DNA from: Draconibacterium mangrovi
Lineage (GTDB): Bacteria; Bacteroidota; Bacteroidia; Bacteroidales; Prolixibacteraceae
Direction of reading: 5' to 3'
DNA: 64,000 nucleotides
Assembly (NCBI RefSeq): GCF_010586825.1
Contig: NZ_JAAAGB010000011.1
Location: 62,001-126,000, forward strand
Shown here: piece after piece, positions 33,341-42,404 of the stretch
Numbering within the stretch: position 1 is the stretch's first letter
Layout of the letters: each line of letters begins with the position of its first letter
Made by a program: the position numbers and the translations under genes
The notes under the pieces: model-generated
Told to the model about the DNA's origin: nothing
The model's database searches: none
What the model saw: only the letters and a program-made list of their open reading frames with translations

Positions 33341-33376
33341 AAAATGCCATCCGTCAGCTGACGGATGGCATTTTTT
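33341..33376. terminator. Bidirectional terminator: perfect loopless palindrome
   Basis: Two 17-bp arms (33341-33357 and 33358-33374) are exactly complementary with no spacer, with A and T runs at the two ends. It lies between convergent genes, 18 bp after the S9 peptidase stop and 5 bp before the stop of the M14 gene, so it can end both transcripts. Confidence 0.9.
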
Positions 33377-33381
33377 ATGGC

Positions 33382-34635
33382 TTAATCTTCAAGCATAATT
33401 TTCATAAGATTGATGGCTGTAAATTCGCCTTTTTTCCTGATCAATTCCCGCGGAGTGTCGTCGCCAACTTCGTAAGTAACTGCCTCGGCACCAAATTCAT
33501 GAAAAATTGAAACCGTAGAGTTGATCCGCTCAACATCTGCAGCGTTCGGACGGATATTCGGATCGTAACCGGGAATATCTTCCGCCATGGCTTGTATAAT
33601 TTTAGGAACGATTCCCGGCATATTTCCTTTTAGCTCCGGAGCGATGGTGTAGTAAATATCTTCATAGGTAGAATGAAAATCGATGATAAAATAGAATTTG
33701 CGCTGCTCCGCAACTTTGTCTTGCATAAATTTTCGGACGGCTTGTGTCTCCGACTGGTTAAAATCTTCCCAGTCGCGGTTTAAGTCGATCCCGCCGGCAC
33801 CATGGCGCCAGTGACCATTGTCCACCCCGTCGGGATTTACACACGGCACCACGTAAATACAATATTCGTCTCTGAACTTTTTAGATAATGCGTTGGTAGC
33901 ACATAATTCCTCGGTAAATGCTTTCATAGCCAGCCAGCCGGTAACTTCGGGCGGGTGTTGGCGCGAAAGAACCATCAGCATCTTTTTACTTTCCGGGTTG
34001 CCAATTTGTAGGTATTTTATCGAGCGGCCTTCTTTGCTTTTTCCCAATGCATCAAGACTTACATGTGATTTCTCTGCAAGTACACCGGCCCACTCATAAA
34101 TGTCTTTTGACACAATGAGTTCCTGTGCGGCAATCCATGTAGTATCGCTGTTTATCGCTAAAGTAAATTCGCAAAAATTGGGCGATTCACCTCTTGCTAC
34201 CGATGCTGTGTCGGCTAAGTAAACGGTAGAATCAATTGGTATCCAGTTTTTTCCATCAGTGCTGATCTTCGGATAATACCGGTGCCCAAATCCTTCGTTG
34301 TAAGTGATTTTTAGCAGAATTTCTTTTTCTGTGTCCGACCAGATTTTAAACGCATACCACGGACTTTCATTTATTGGTGTATTTTCAGGAGTGATCAAAA
34401 CGGTAACTTCATTTTCGCCGGTAAGCGCAACCCCGTTTAGTCGGGCACCATCGAATTCATTTGACAGAAAAATGCCGTTGCCCACATCAAATGTCTTTTT
34501 TAGTTGGTATTGAATGGGGCGGGTGAGGGTGCTCACTTTTTGAATGGGCTCCTGACCTTGCCATTTGGTGTCTTTTGGTTGGCACGAGCATAGAAAGAAA
34601 AGGATTGAAAGAGCGAATATAAGGTGTTGTTTCAT
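33382..34635 (-). CDS. M14 family zinc carboxypeptidase, lipoprotein
   Basis: The 417-residue protein has a lipoprotein signal with lipobox LCSC (C18), an N-terminal beta domain (about 40-175) typical of the M14_N region of cytosolic-carboxypeptidase-like proteins, and the metallopeptidase domain. Zinc ligands are H227 and E230 in RQHPPE and H321 in DFHSTYED; the catalytic glutamate is E389 in VTYEVGDD; GGIDLNRDW binds substrate. It would trim C-terminal residues from peptides. It is followed on the same strand, 12 bp upstream, by a thioredoxin-like lipoprotein gene and faces an S9 peptidase, suggesting a peptide-use cluster. Confidence 0.9.
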   Translation of the reverse strand: MKQHLIFALSILFFLCSCQPKDTKWQGQEPIQKVSTLTRPIQYQLKKTFDVGNGIFLSNEFDGARLNGVALTGENEVTVLITPENTPINESPWYAFKIWSDTEKEILLKITYNEGFGHRYYPKISTDGKNWIPIDSTVYLADTASVARGESPNFCEFTLAINSDTTWIAAQELIVSKDIYEWAGVLAEKSHVSLDALGKSKEGRSIKYLQIGNPESKKMLMVLSRQHPPEVTGWLAMKAFTEELCATNALSKKFRDEYCIYVVPCVNPDGVDNGHWRHGAGGIDLNRDWEDFNQSETQAVRKFMQDKVAEQRKFYFIIDFHSTYEDIYYTIAPELKGNMPGIVPKIIQAMAEDIPGYDPNIRPNAADVERINSTVSIFHEFGAEAVTYEVGDDTPRELIRKKGEFTAINLMKIMLED

Positions 34636-34647
34636 AACTATTCAGGA

Positions 34648-35868
34648 TTAGATCGTTTCGTTCAATAATGTTTCAATCAAAGCTTCGGTTTCTGTTTTGT
34701 AATGCTCGTAAGCTTCGCCTGTCCCAGGGCCCGAAAAACCGGTGTGTATTTCACGTATTTCGCTTTTTCTGTCGACAAAAATGGCAGTAGGATACGAAAT
34801 TATTTTGTTCAGCATCGGCAGTGCTTCCGCTGCTTTTTGCTTGTTTGATGTTCCTGCCAGAACCAGCTCCCACGAAACATTCAGATCATTTCGGTAACGT
34901 TCAATGCGTTGTTTGAAATAGTCGAAATCGGGTTTTACTTCAAAATCAAGACCGATGATTTCCAGTCCGGCGGCATTATATTTTTCATACATCTCAGCCA
35001 AAAAGCGCGTTTCGTCCATACAATTCGGGCACCAGGTGCCAAATATCTGAACGATTACAGCTTTTCCTTTATATTTTTCATCTGCTAATGAAATAGTATC
35101 GCCCTCTTCATTCGGGAAAGCAAAACTCAATTTATCGTAGCCCGGTTTCAGGAAAGTAAGCGTTTTCATATCGGCGAGTTCAGCGCCGTCGGCTTTTACT
35201 GCACTCCATTTTTCCTTATAGGTATTGCCGGAGTAAAACCAACCGTTTAGCGTGGAATCATTGAGTTCGGCAGTAAACAAAAACACGTGCGCACCATCAA
35301 AACACGAGAGTTGCATGGTGTTGCCATTCACCACACCTTCCAGGTAGCGGTAATCACCTGTTTCGGTTTGGAATGTTCCGGTAATGCGATTGCCATCTTG
35401 CTCAAAAATCCCAATTGCCGGACTGTCGTTCTCTTCTTCGCCAAAGTTTACTTCCCATTTGCCCGAAAAATCAGCGGCATTTTCATCAGTAATTTCGAAC
35501 CGTTCTTCAGTGTCGTATTCGGCTTCAAAAGGTATGGGCAGAACTTTACTTTTGTTGTAGTTGAAGTATTCGCCACTAATTTTATTACCACTGATTCTGC
35601 CTTTGAATTCAGAACCAAAAACGGGCATTTTTATAAACACGGAATCACCTTTGTAAGCTATTTCCTGAACGTCAATCTGTTCATCGGCATTTGAAACCAC
35701 GAGGAGCTTTTCATTGAGCACTTCAACATTGAAAGGGATTTGTTGATCCGGATTTTGATCATCGATTTGGAAAGCGAACCGCCAGTTCCCCGTATTTAAC
35801 ACAGAATCGGTTTTGGGAGTGCAGGCACATAACATTCCCACTAAAATATACAGCGCAGTTTTTTTCAT
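34648..35868 (-). CDS. TlpA-like thioredoxin-fold lipoprotein
   Basis: The 406-residue protein has a lipoprotein signal (MKKTALYILVGMLCAC, lipid on the last cysteine). Residues about 30-240 are beta-rich and contain two similar lipocalin-like blocks (SGEYFNYNK and TGTFQTETGDYRYLEG). The C-terminal 170 residues are a thioredoxin domain with the redox motif WCPNC in IFGTWCPNCMDET. TlpA/ResA-like proteins reduce or oxidise disulfides in the periplasm. It is probably cotranscribed with the M14 peptidase gene that follows 12 bp later. Confidence 0.87.
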   Translation of the reverse strand: MKKTALYILVGMLCACTPKTDSVLNTGNWRFAFQIDDQNPDQQIPFNVEVLNEKLLVVSNADEQIDVQEIAYKGDSVFIKMPVFGSEFKGRISGNKISGEYFNYNKSKVLPIPFEAEYDTEERFEITDENAADFSGKWEVNFGEEENDSPAIGIFEQDGNRITGTFQTETGDYRYLEGVVNGNTMQLSCFDGAHVFLFTAELNDSTLNGWFYSGNTYKEKWSAVKADGAELADMKTLTFLKPGYDKLSFAFPNEEGDTISLADEKYKGKAVIVQIFGTWCPNCMDETRFLAEMYEKYNAAGLEIIGLDFEVKPDFDYFKQRIERYRNDLNVSWELVLAGTSNKQKAAEALPMLNKIISYPTAIFVDRKSEIREIHTGFSGPGTGEAYEHYKTETEALIETLLNETI

Positions 35869-35944
35869 CTCAGAAGTATTTTGCCTTAAATCTAAACAAA
35901 AATTAAAGAGTTGGCCAAGGCCGGGAATATATTGATCAAAACAT

Positions 35945-35952
35945 TATTTTTG
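35945..35952 (+). promoter_or_regulatory. -7 box for the oxidoreductase/malQ pair
   Basis: TATTTTTG matches TAnnTTTG, 21 bp before the ATG at 35974. No clear -33 box is present. Confidence 0.35.
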
Positions 35953-35973
35953 ACGAAACATTTGAAACAAACC

Positions 35974-37074
35974 ATGCAAAAAATACATGTAGGATTTATT
36001 GGTGCTGGCGGGATTGCCCGTGCTCACGTTTATGCGATTCAGGCTCTGAAGTTTTATTATAACGAAGTTCCGGAAATTGTTTTGGAGTCGGTGGCTTCGG
36101 CAAGAGTGGAAAGCCGCGAGGCGTTTGCCAAACAGATGGGGTTCGGAAAAGCCGAGTCGGTGGAGGATTTTGCAAAGAATGAGAAAATTGAAGCGGTATA
36201 TATTTTAGGGCCGAACAAAGTGCATTTCGAGCATTTTAAACTGGCGCTGCAAATGCCAAACGTGAAATATATTTACCTGGAAAAACCGGTTTGTTCTTCG
36301 TTGGAAGAGGAAGAAAAAATGAAAGAGCTGCTGGAAGCGGCGGGTCATGATGTTCGTATTCAGGTGGGTTTTCAATATTTGCAGACTTCATCGGTTCGCG
36401 AGGGATTAAAATTCTGGCGCTCGGGAAAAATAGGAAAGCCCATTCATTTTGATTTGAAATATTACCACGGCGATTACCTGCAGGAAAGTTACCGTAACAA
36501 ACGTGTGACACGTTTAACTCCCGCTCCTGATGGCGGTGCGATGGCCGATTTGGGATCGCACGGAATTAGCCTGCTGATGGCTTTTATGGGAGAAGAGTTA
36601 CAAATTACAAGCGGCTTGCAGGCAGGAGATTTTGACGGTGTGCCGGCCGGATCGGATTTGTTTAGTTCGCTGTCGTTGTACGAACCAAAAACCGGTGCTG
36701 TGGGAAATATGTCGGCCAGCAGAATAAGTTCAGGTTCCGGGGATTTGGTGTCGCTGGAGATTTATGCTGAAAATGGTGCCTTCCGTTACTCATCACAAAA
36801 TCCGGAGTACTTTGAATATTACACCGAAGGCTCTGATCAATGGGTAAAACAAGTGGTAGGCAGTAACTATAAACCGGTTACGAGTTTTCCTTCGGGGCAC
36901 GTTCCGCCGGGATGGTTGCGCTCGATGGTGCACGCGCATTACCAGTTTTTTACCGGCGATGACTCGGAGGCTGTGATTGCCGACTTAAAACACGGCTTGG
37001 CGGTGCAACGCATCGTTCGCGAAACTGCCGATCATTTAAAACAATTCAGAGAAAACTTTAAGAATGACAACTAG
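35974..37074 (+). CDS. Gfo/Idh/MocA family oxidoreductase
   Basis: Starting at the ATG at 35974 (a TTG 63 bp earlier would add residues before the Rossmann fold), the 366-residue protein begins QKIHVGFIGAGGIARAHVYA, the NAD(P)-binding fingerprint. YLEKPVCSSLEEEE is the conserved EKP segment of the family, and a C-terminal beta-sheet domain includes DLGSHGISLLMAF. Members oxidise or reduce sugar-like substrates. It overlaps the start of malQ by 11 bp, so translation is coupled. The substrate is unknown; the neighbour hints at sugar metabolism. Confidence 0.9.
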   Translation: MQKIHVGFIGAGGIARAHVYAIQALKFYYNEVPEIVLESVASARVESREAFAKQMGFGKAESVEDFAKNEKIEAVYILGPNKVHFEHFKLALQMPNVKYIYLEKPVCSSLEEEEKMKELLEAAGHDVRIQVGFQYLQTSSVREGLKFWRSGKIGKPIHFDLKYYHGDYLQESYRNKRVTRLTPAPDGGAMADLGSHGISLLMAFMGEELQITSGLQAGDFDGVPAGSDLFSSLSLYEPKTGAVGNMSASRISSGSGDLVSLEIYAENGAFRYSSQNPEYFEYYTEGSDQWVKQVVGSNYKPVTSFPSGHVPPGWLRSMVHAHYQFFTGDDSEAVIADLKHGLAVQRIVRETADHLKQFRENFKNDN

Positions 37075-38545
37075 AAAGAGCGGAATTCTGCTGCATATAA
37101 CTTCGCTGCCGGGACAGGAAGGTGTTGGTACATTGGGGAAAGAGGCCTACGCCTTTGTTGATTTTCTGGAGGAGAGCGGTCAGAAACTCTGGCAGATACT
37201 GCCGCTTGGGCCGGTTGGTGCCGGAAATTCGCCGTACCAGTGTTATTCTGCTTTTGCCGGAAATCCTGTATTGATCGATTTGGAACTGCTTTTGGATGAG
37301 GACCTCTTGAGTGCTGATGACCTTGAAACAATACCGGCTTTCAAAAAAAAATCAAAGGTGGAATTCGAAAAAGTTTCAGCATGGAAAAGCTCGCTGTTGA
37401 AAAAGGCTTTTCAGCATTTTCAGGAGAAAAAGTTTGATCATTTCCGCGATGAGTATTATCACTTTTTGAATGAGCATGGCTGGTGGTTAAACGACTATGC
37501 CTTGTTTATTTCGGTGCGTGAATATTTTGGTGGATTGCACTGGAGCGAGTGGGACCGTGGTATAAAATTCAGAGAGTCGGAAGCTATAAACGATCTGTCG
37601 CAAAAACTGGAGCCGCAGATCGCTTTTGAGAAATTTGTTCAGTTTATGTTTTTCAGGCAGTGGCACAAATTGAAACGTTATGCCAACGAAAAAGGCATTC
37701 AGATCGTTGGCGATGTGCCGCTTTACGTTTCGGGCGATAGTTCGGATGTTTGGACCAATACCGATATTTTTCTTCTGGATGACGAGTTGAATCCGACAGA
37801 AGTTGGAGGTGTGCCTCCTGATTATTTCTCGGAAACAGGTCAGTTGTGGGGGAACCCGGTTTTTGACTGGCAGCGCCTAAAAGAACGTGATTACGACTGG
37901 TGGATGGCACGCCTGCATTTTAACCTGAACATGTTTAACCTGGTGCGTATCGATCATTTCCGCGGACTGGAATCGTTTTGGTCGGTTCCGGCAGACGAGG
38001 AAACTGCTATTAACGGAAAGTGGGTGCCGGCGCACGGTTACGAAATGCTGAGTTTGATAAAAAGCCAGATTGGAGTTTTGCCATTTATCGCTGAAGATTT
38101 GGGAATAATTACCACTGAAGTGGATCATTTGCGCGAACGTTTTAACTTGCCGGGAATGAAAGTGTTGCAGTTTGCCTTTGCCACTGATGCGACAAATCGT
38201 GATCTGCCGCACAATTACGAACGAAACTATGTGGTTTATTCGGGTACGCACGATAACAATACCACTTTAGGTTGGCTGAATGCGGTTGAAGGGGAAGAAA
38301 AGGAACTGGTGGCAAAGTATGTTTCAGAGGAGCATGCTGCGAAACAAATTATGGAAATGGCTTTGGCATCGGTAGCTGACACGGCTATTTTACCCATGCA
38401 GGATGTGTTGGAGCTGGATGAAAAATCGCGAATGAACACGCCCGGAACTGCAACAGGAAACTGGGATTGGCGTTTTCAGTGGAAGCAGTTGAAAGTGGGG
38501 CAGAAGAAATTTTTGAAGGAAACTACGGAAAAGTATAATCGGTAG
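37064..38545 (+). CDS. malQ: 4-alpha-glucanotransferase (amylomaltase)
   Basis: The 493-residue protein is a GH77 enzyme that transfers alpha-1,4-glucan chains in maltodextrin and glycogen metabolism. It shows SLPGQEGVGTLG near the start, ILPLGPVGAGNSPYQCYSAFAGNP, QIVGDVPLYVSGDSSDVW, the nucleophile motif RIDHFRG, the acid/base region FIAEDLGIIT and GTHDNNTTLGW. The length is that of the short bacterial type. It overlaps the Gfo/Idh gene. The glycogen synthase at 48065 may be a functional partner, though it is 10 kb away. Confidence 0.95.
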   Translation: MTTRKSGILLHITSLPGQEGVGTLGKEAYAFVDFLEESGQKLWQILPLGPVGAGNSPYQCYSAFAGNPVLIDLELLLDEDLLSADDLETIPAFKKKSKVEFEKVSAWKSSLLKKAFQHFQEKKFDHFRDEYYHFLNEHGWWLNDYALFISVREYFGGLHWSEWDRGIKFRESEAINDLSQKLEPQIAFEKFVQFMFFRQWHKLKRYANEKGIQIVGDVPLYVSGDSSDVWTNTDIFLLDDELNPTEVGGVPPDYFSETGQLWGNPVFDWQRLKERDYDWWMARLHFNLNMFNLVRIDHFRGLESFWSVPADEETAINGKWVPAHGYEMLSLIKSQIGVLPFIAEDLGIITTEVDHLRERFNLPGMKVLQFAFATDATNRDLPHNYERNYVVYSGTHDNNTTLGWLNAVEGEEKELVAKYVSEEHAAKQIMEMALASVADTAILPMQDVLELDEKSRMNTPGTATGNWDWRFQWKQLKVGQKKFLKETTEKYNR

Positions 38546-38913
38546 TTTTTTTAAGGTAAAAGTAGAAAGGCAAAAGGTAAAAGTTGAGCTTCGTGAAATC
38601 CCGGTGGTAGCCTTAGTAGCAATAGTGAATGAGTAATTGAGTTTATGGGGGGCAGTAGGCAAATACCACTAGGCAAAAAGCCCCATCGGGGCGAAATCTA
38701 ATAGCCCGGTGCGTAAGCGCCGGATTTTGAATTCCAGTCTATAGTTCAATAGTTTTATTGAAGAGTTAACCGCAGAGTTGCACTAAGTAGTGCACAGAGT
38801 TTCACAAAGAAAAGTTCAGTATTTCGAATACATTTTTGCAATTTAACAGATGTACAGTTTTCACGTTTTCAATCTCACTCAATCTTAAAATCAATCTGAC
38901 TCAATCTATGGAA
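38546..38913. repeat. Intergenic region with GC-rich hairpin pair
   Basis: In this 368-bp gap, GCCCC ATC-loop GGGGC (38680-38692) is followed by CCGGTGC GTAA GCGCCGG (38706-38723). Paired hairpins of this type, GCCCCATCGGGGCG followed by GCCCGG..CCGG, look like a dispersed repeat. The segment 38546-38580 resembles 17255-17290, and 38770-38815 (cagag and tttcacaaag text) resembles 17217-17245. No gene is seen. Confidence 0.5.
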
Positions 38914-39717
38914 CTAGCAGCATAAAAACACCGCTTCAGCAAACTTTTGTGGTTGTTCGGCATGCAGCCAGTGTCCGGCATCGGGAATATCAACAATTCG
39001 TGCTTCCGGATAAATTTCTTTTATCAGTTCTATATCCTCGTCCTGAATGTACTTCGAAAGTAAACCACGGATAAAAATTACCGGGTAGGTTGTTATCGGA
39101 ATTCGATCGTCGAGCCAGTGAATATTTACCCCACTAACAATTTCTTCCAGGTAATCATAAAGCACTTCTGCATTTACCCGCCATTGAAACTGTTTGGTTT
39201 TTTTATTTTTCTCTACATTCTTCAGAAGAAACATCCTGATGCGTTCATCATCTATTTTTTCTGCCAGAAAATCATTCACATCGTTACGCGATTTCACCAT
39301 CGAAAAATCAATGTCCTGCATGGCCAGCAGAATATTTTGATGCAGGTAAAACTGTCCCTCTTGTTTGAGTTGCAGGTAGTCTTTTGGGGCAATGTCGGCA
39401 ATCACAAGTTTTTCTACCTTTTCAGGGTAATCGGCAGCAAACCACATGGCTGTTTTCCCACCCATGCTGTGCCCAAGTATGGTGGCTTTTTCGATGTTGT
39501 GCTTCTCAAAAAACTCCGCCAGGTCATCGCGCATGTCGTTGTAAGTGTGCGATTCTGTAAATCCCGATCGCCCATGGTTGCGCTGATCGATCATATAAAT
39601 CGTATGCTTTTCGGCCAGTCGTTTCGAGATGTTCATCCAGTTATCCGACGATCCGTAAAGTCCGTGTATAATTACCAGTGGCGATCCACTGCCTGTCTTT
39701 CGGTAATATAAATCCAT
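38914..39717 (-). CDS. Alpha/beta hydrolase, YbfF-like esterase
   Basis: The 267-residue cytoplasmic protein has the alpha/beta-hydrolase fold with HGLYGSSDNW (oxyanion region), IDQRNHGRSG, the nucleophile serine in LGHSMGGKTAM, DIAPKDY and the late histidine in DAGHWLHAEQP. These match the YbfF esterase group, which cleaves short acyl esters. It precedes pdxJ on the DNA but is downstream of it in transcription, 32 bp after the pdxJ stop, so the two may form an operon. Confidence 0.88.
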   Translation of the reverse strand: MDLYYRKTGSGSPLVIIHGLYGSSDNWMNISKRLAEKHTIYMIDQRNHGRSGFTESHTYNDMRDDLAEFFEKHNIEKATILGHSMGGKTAMWFAADYPEKVEKLVIADIAPKDYLQLKQEGQFYLHQNILLAMQDIDFSMVKSRNDVNDFLAEKIDDERIRMFLLKNVEKNKKTKQFQWRVNAEVLYDYLEEIVSGVNIHWLDDRIPITTYPVIFIRGLLSKYIQDEDIELIKEIYPEARIVDIPDAGHWLHAEQPQKFAEAVFLCC

Positions 39718-39749
39718 AGTGTGTTAACTGCTGCTGCTGCCGTTTTGTT

Positions 39750-40463
39750 CTATTTGAGGCAGTCGAGGTATTTCTGTATGGTAGTTTCCAAACCTAAATA
39801 AAGTGCATCGGCAATAAGTGCATGCCCAATTGAAACTTCTTTTAAGTTCGGGATTTTATGATACATGTAATTCAGGTTTTCCAAACTTAAATCGTGACCG
39901 GCATTTACATCAATACCCAGGTTCTCCGCCATTTTGGCCGCCCTAACAAATGGTTCAATTGCTTTTACATGATCAATAGGGTATAGCGTTGCATAAGGTT
40001 CGGTGTACAATTCAATACGGTCGGTTTTAATCTCCGCTGCACCTTCCACCGCTTTTTCATCCGGATCGACAAAAATAGATGTACGGATGCCGGCTTCCTG
40101 TAAGCGGGCAATCACATCTTTCAGAAAACCAAGGTGTTTCCACGTGTCCCAGCCATGATCGCTGGTTAATTGAGCGTCGGTATCCGGTACCAGAGTAACC
40201 TGGTCGGCCTGCACTTCAATAACCATTTTCAGGAAATCTTCACTGGGGTAACCTTCAATGTTAAATTCAGTGGTTATCAGTGGTTTTATCTCGTAAACAT
40301 CTTTACGTGTAATGTGCCGCTCATCGGGGCGTGGATGGATGGTAATTCCTTGAGCACCAAATTTTTGACAATTGACAGCGGCATCCTTAACGCTGGGCAT
40401 TTTGCCACCGCGAGAGTTTCGCAGTGTTGCAATTTTATTTATATTTACACTAAGTCTGGTCAT
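39750..40463 (-). CDS. pdxJ: Pyridoxine 5'-phosphate synthase
   Basis: The 237-residue protein matches PdxJ in length and sequence: RLSVNINKIATLRNSRGG at the start, GAQGITIHPRPDERHI (phosphate and substrate binding), the EGYPSEDF region, and NAGHDLSLEN and EVSIGHALIADAL at the end. PdxJ joins 1-deoxyxylulose 5-phosphate with 3-amino-2-oxopropyl phosphate in the DXP-dependent route to vitamin B6. It is divergent from the CBS/nadK genes with a 66-bp gap. Confidence 0.96.
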   Translation of the reverse strand: MTRLSVNINKIATLRNSRGGKMPSVKDAAVNCQKFGAQGITIHPRPDERHITRKDVYEIKPLITTEFNIEGYPSEDFLKMVIEVQADQVTLVPDTDAQLTSDHGWDTWKHLGFLKDVIARLQEAGIRTSIFVDPDEKAVEGAAEIKTDRIELYTEPYATLYPIDHVKAIEPFVRAAKMAENLGIDVNAGHDLSLENLNYMYHKIPNLKEVSIGHALIADALYLGLETTIQKYLDCLK

Positions 40464-40529
40464 AACTAAAAATTTAAAGACGCAAGTTACTATTTTCAGG
40501 CTGAACGATTAACATTAAACAGTAAAGTT

Positions 40530-41195
40530 TTGTTGGCAGAAAAACTAATATCAGATGTAATTCCGTCGGTAAGCAGTTCCGAAACAGGGCGTAAAGCGCT
40601 GAGTCATATGGATGTTTACCGTGTGTCGCATATTCCGGTGGTTGACGAATCGAAATACCTGGGACTTGTTTCTGATAAATTAATATACGATCTGAACCTG
40701 GTTGAGGCGCAGCTTTCAACCGCATTAGATAAGCTAAACACAACACATGCGCACAGCGATCAGCATATTTTCGAGCTGGCAATCGTAATGTACAAACTAA
40801 AGATTAGTGTGTTGCCGGTGCTTGATGAAGACCACTATTACCTGGGAGCCATTACATTGTATGATTTGGCCCGGCGCTTTGCCAGCCTGTTTTCGCTGCA
40901 GGAAGTGGGCGGTGTGTTGGTTATCGAGATGAATGTGAGCGATTATTCTGTAGCGCAGATCAGCCAGATTGTGGAAAGTAACGATGTGAAAATACTCAGC
41001 TTCTTTATCGATCGTAAACCCGGAGCGAATGTGCTGGATGTTATAATTAAACTTGACTCAGAGGAATTGTCGGGAGTTGTTCAGGCGCTTATGCGTTACG
41101 ATTATAATGTAAAAGCCATTTACCAGGATCGGTCGATGTTGAATGACCTGTACCAGGATCGTTTCGATCAGTTTATGAAATTTATGAATATTTAA
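40530..41195 (+). CDS. CBS-pair protein with C-terminal ACT-like domain
   Basis: The 221-residue protein has two CBS motifs (about 1-60 and 70-135, with HIPVVDESKYLGLVS and VLPVLDEDHYYLGAIT) and a C-terminal region of about 75 residues with a beta-alpha-beta-beta pattern like ACT domains (EMNVSDYSVAQISQIVESNDVKIL). CBS pairs bind adenine nucleotides. The start is TTG at 40530 or 40533; the only upstream in-frame region lacks ATG, and the first internal ATG would remove much of CBS1. It directly precedes nadK (13 bp), so it may sense nucleotides in relation to NADP synthesis. Confidence 0.8.
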   Translation: MLAEKLISDVIPSVSSSETGRKALSHMDVYRVSHIPVVDESKYLGLVSDKLIYDLNLVEAQLSTALDKLNTTHAHSDQHIFELAIVMYKLKISVLPVLDEDHYYLGAITLYDLARRFASLFSLQEVGGVLVIEMNVSDYSVAQISQIVESNDVKILSFFIDRKPGANVLDVIIKLDSEELSGVVQALMRYDYNVKAIYQDRSMLNDLYQDRFDQFMKFMNI

Positions 41196-41208
41196 ATCCA
41201 ATCGAATA

Positions 41209-42099
41209 GTGAAAGTTGCAGTATTTGGTACGCTGGTTTCCGATGATTTTGTTCCTGTTTTGCAGGAGTTTTTTGCCTTTTTGCGCGCAAAAAATATCGA
41301 AGTACAATTATACAAGCCTTTTTATTCTCACGTGGTTGAAGAGTTAAACAGTTCAACCTATTATACCTCGTTTTTTCATTCGTATTCCGATTTTGATCCC
41401 GACAATGATTTTATTTTTAGTGTTGGGGGCGATGGAACATTTCTGCAGTCGGTGTTGAATATTCGTAATTTCGATATCCCCGTAATTGGACTGAACGGAG
41501 GCCGTTTAGGATTTCTTGCTGATATTTCGGAAGACCAGGTGCATAATGCTCTCGAAAGTATTTTTAGCAAGAACTATAAAATCGTTGAGCGTTCGATGTT
41601 GGAGATTGAGTTTTCGAACCAGGAAAACCTCGACTTTAACTATGCATTGAATGAAATGACGGTGCTGAAAACCGATAACTCATCGATGTTAAATGTTACG
41701 GCACGGGTTAACGGCGAGTTTCTCAATAATTACTGGGCCGATGGTTTGATAATTGCCACTCCAACCGGATCAACGGCTTATTCCTTAAGTGTTGGTGGTC
41801 CCATTTTAACACCCAATTCGGCCAACTTTGTAATTACCCCGCTGGCACCACACAACCTAACTATCCGACCGATTGTGGTTCCCGACACCAGTGAAATAGA
41901 ACTTACCGTTGAAGGCCGGGGAACCAACTACCTTACTTCACTCGATTCGCGTTCGTTCGCCGTTGAGTTTTCTACCAAAATAAAAGTGAAAAAAGCCGGG
42001 TTTAATCTCAAAACATTACAACTGCCCGAACAGCCCTTTTTTAATACCTTACGCAATAAGCTAATGTGGGGAATGGACCGAAGAAACTACAATTCATAG
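41209..42099 (+). CDS. nadK: NAD kinase
   Basis: The 296-residue protein phosphorylates NAD to NADP. It has the GGDGT motif in SVGGDGTFLQ, the LNGGRLGFLAD strand, the NE/D segment YALNEMTVLK and the PTGSTAYSLSVGGPI motif. The start is GTG at 41209. It is 13 bp after the CBS gene and about 300 bp before the envelope genes. The order pdxJ / CBS / nadK / DUF6089 / uppS / bamA / ompH recurs in Bacteroidota to my knowledge. Confidence 0.95.
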   Translation: MKVAVFGTLVSDDFVPVLQEFFAFLRAKNIEVQLYKPFYSHVVEELNSSTYYTSFFHSYSDFDPDNDFIFSVGGDGTFLQSVLNIRNFDIPVIGLNGGRLGFLADISEDQVHNALESIFSKNYKIVERSMLEIEFSNQENLDFNYALNEMTVLKTDNSSMLNVTARVNGEFLNNYWADGLIIATPTGSTAYSLSVGGPILTPNSANFVITPLAPHNLTIRPIVVPDTSEIELTVEGRGTNYLTSLDSRSFAVEFSTKIKVKKAGFNLKTLQLPEQPFFNTLRNKLMWGMDRRNYNS

Positions 42100-42172
42100 G
42101 CCTACTTAACAATTTTTAATCTTTGTTTCGGTTTTATAATAACAAAGGAGCATGTTATTTTTAGAATTATAT

Positions 42173-42180
42173 TACTTTTG
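42173..42180 (+). promoter_or_regulatory. -7 box upstream of the envelope gene block
   Basis: TACTTTTG matches TAnnTTTG and could drive the DUF6089-uppS-bamA run, with a 5' leader of about 215 nt. The -33 position has no TTTG. The gap 42100-42404 is otherwise AT-rich without a gene. Confidence 0.35.
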
Positions 42181-42404
42181 TAGCTTTTGAAAGCAAAAGA
42201 TAAAACGTTTTTATACGTTTAAGTTCATTGATATTCAGTTTGTTATGAGTTTGATTTTTGTTCGTAGATTGGTGTGTTTTTGTAGCATTTCAGGCCAGAA
42301 AAACCATATTGAAACGAACAGTAATTTTTTCATTTCAAAATGAAGTAAGTGATAAAAATAACATGTCTGAAACCATTGTTAAATAAACGAAATTGAATAC
42401 CAAG

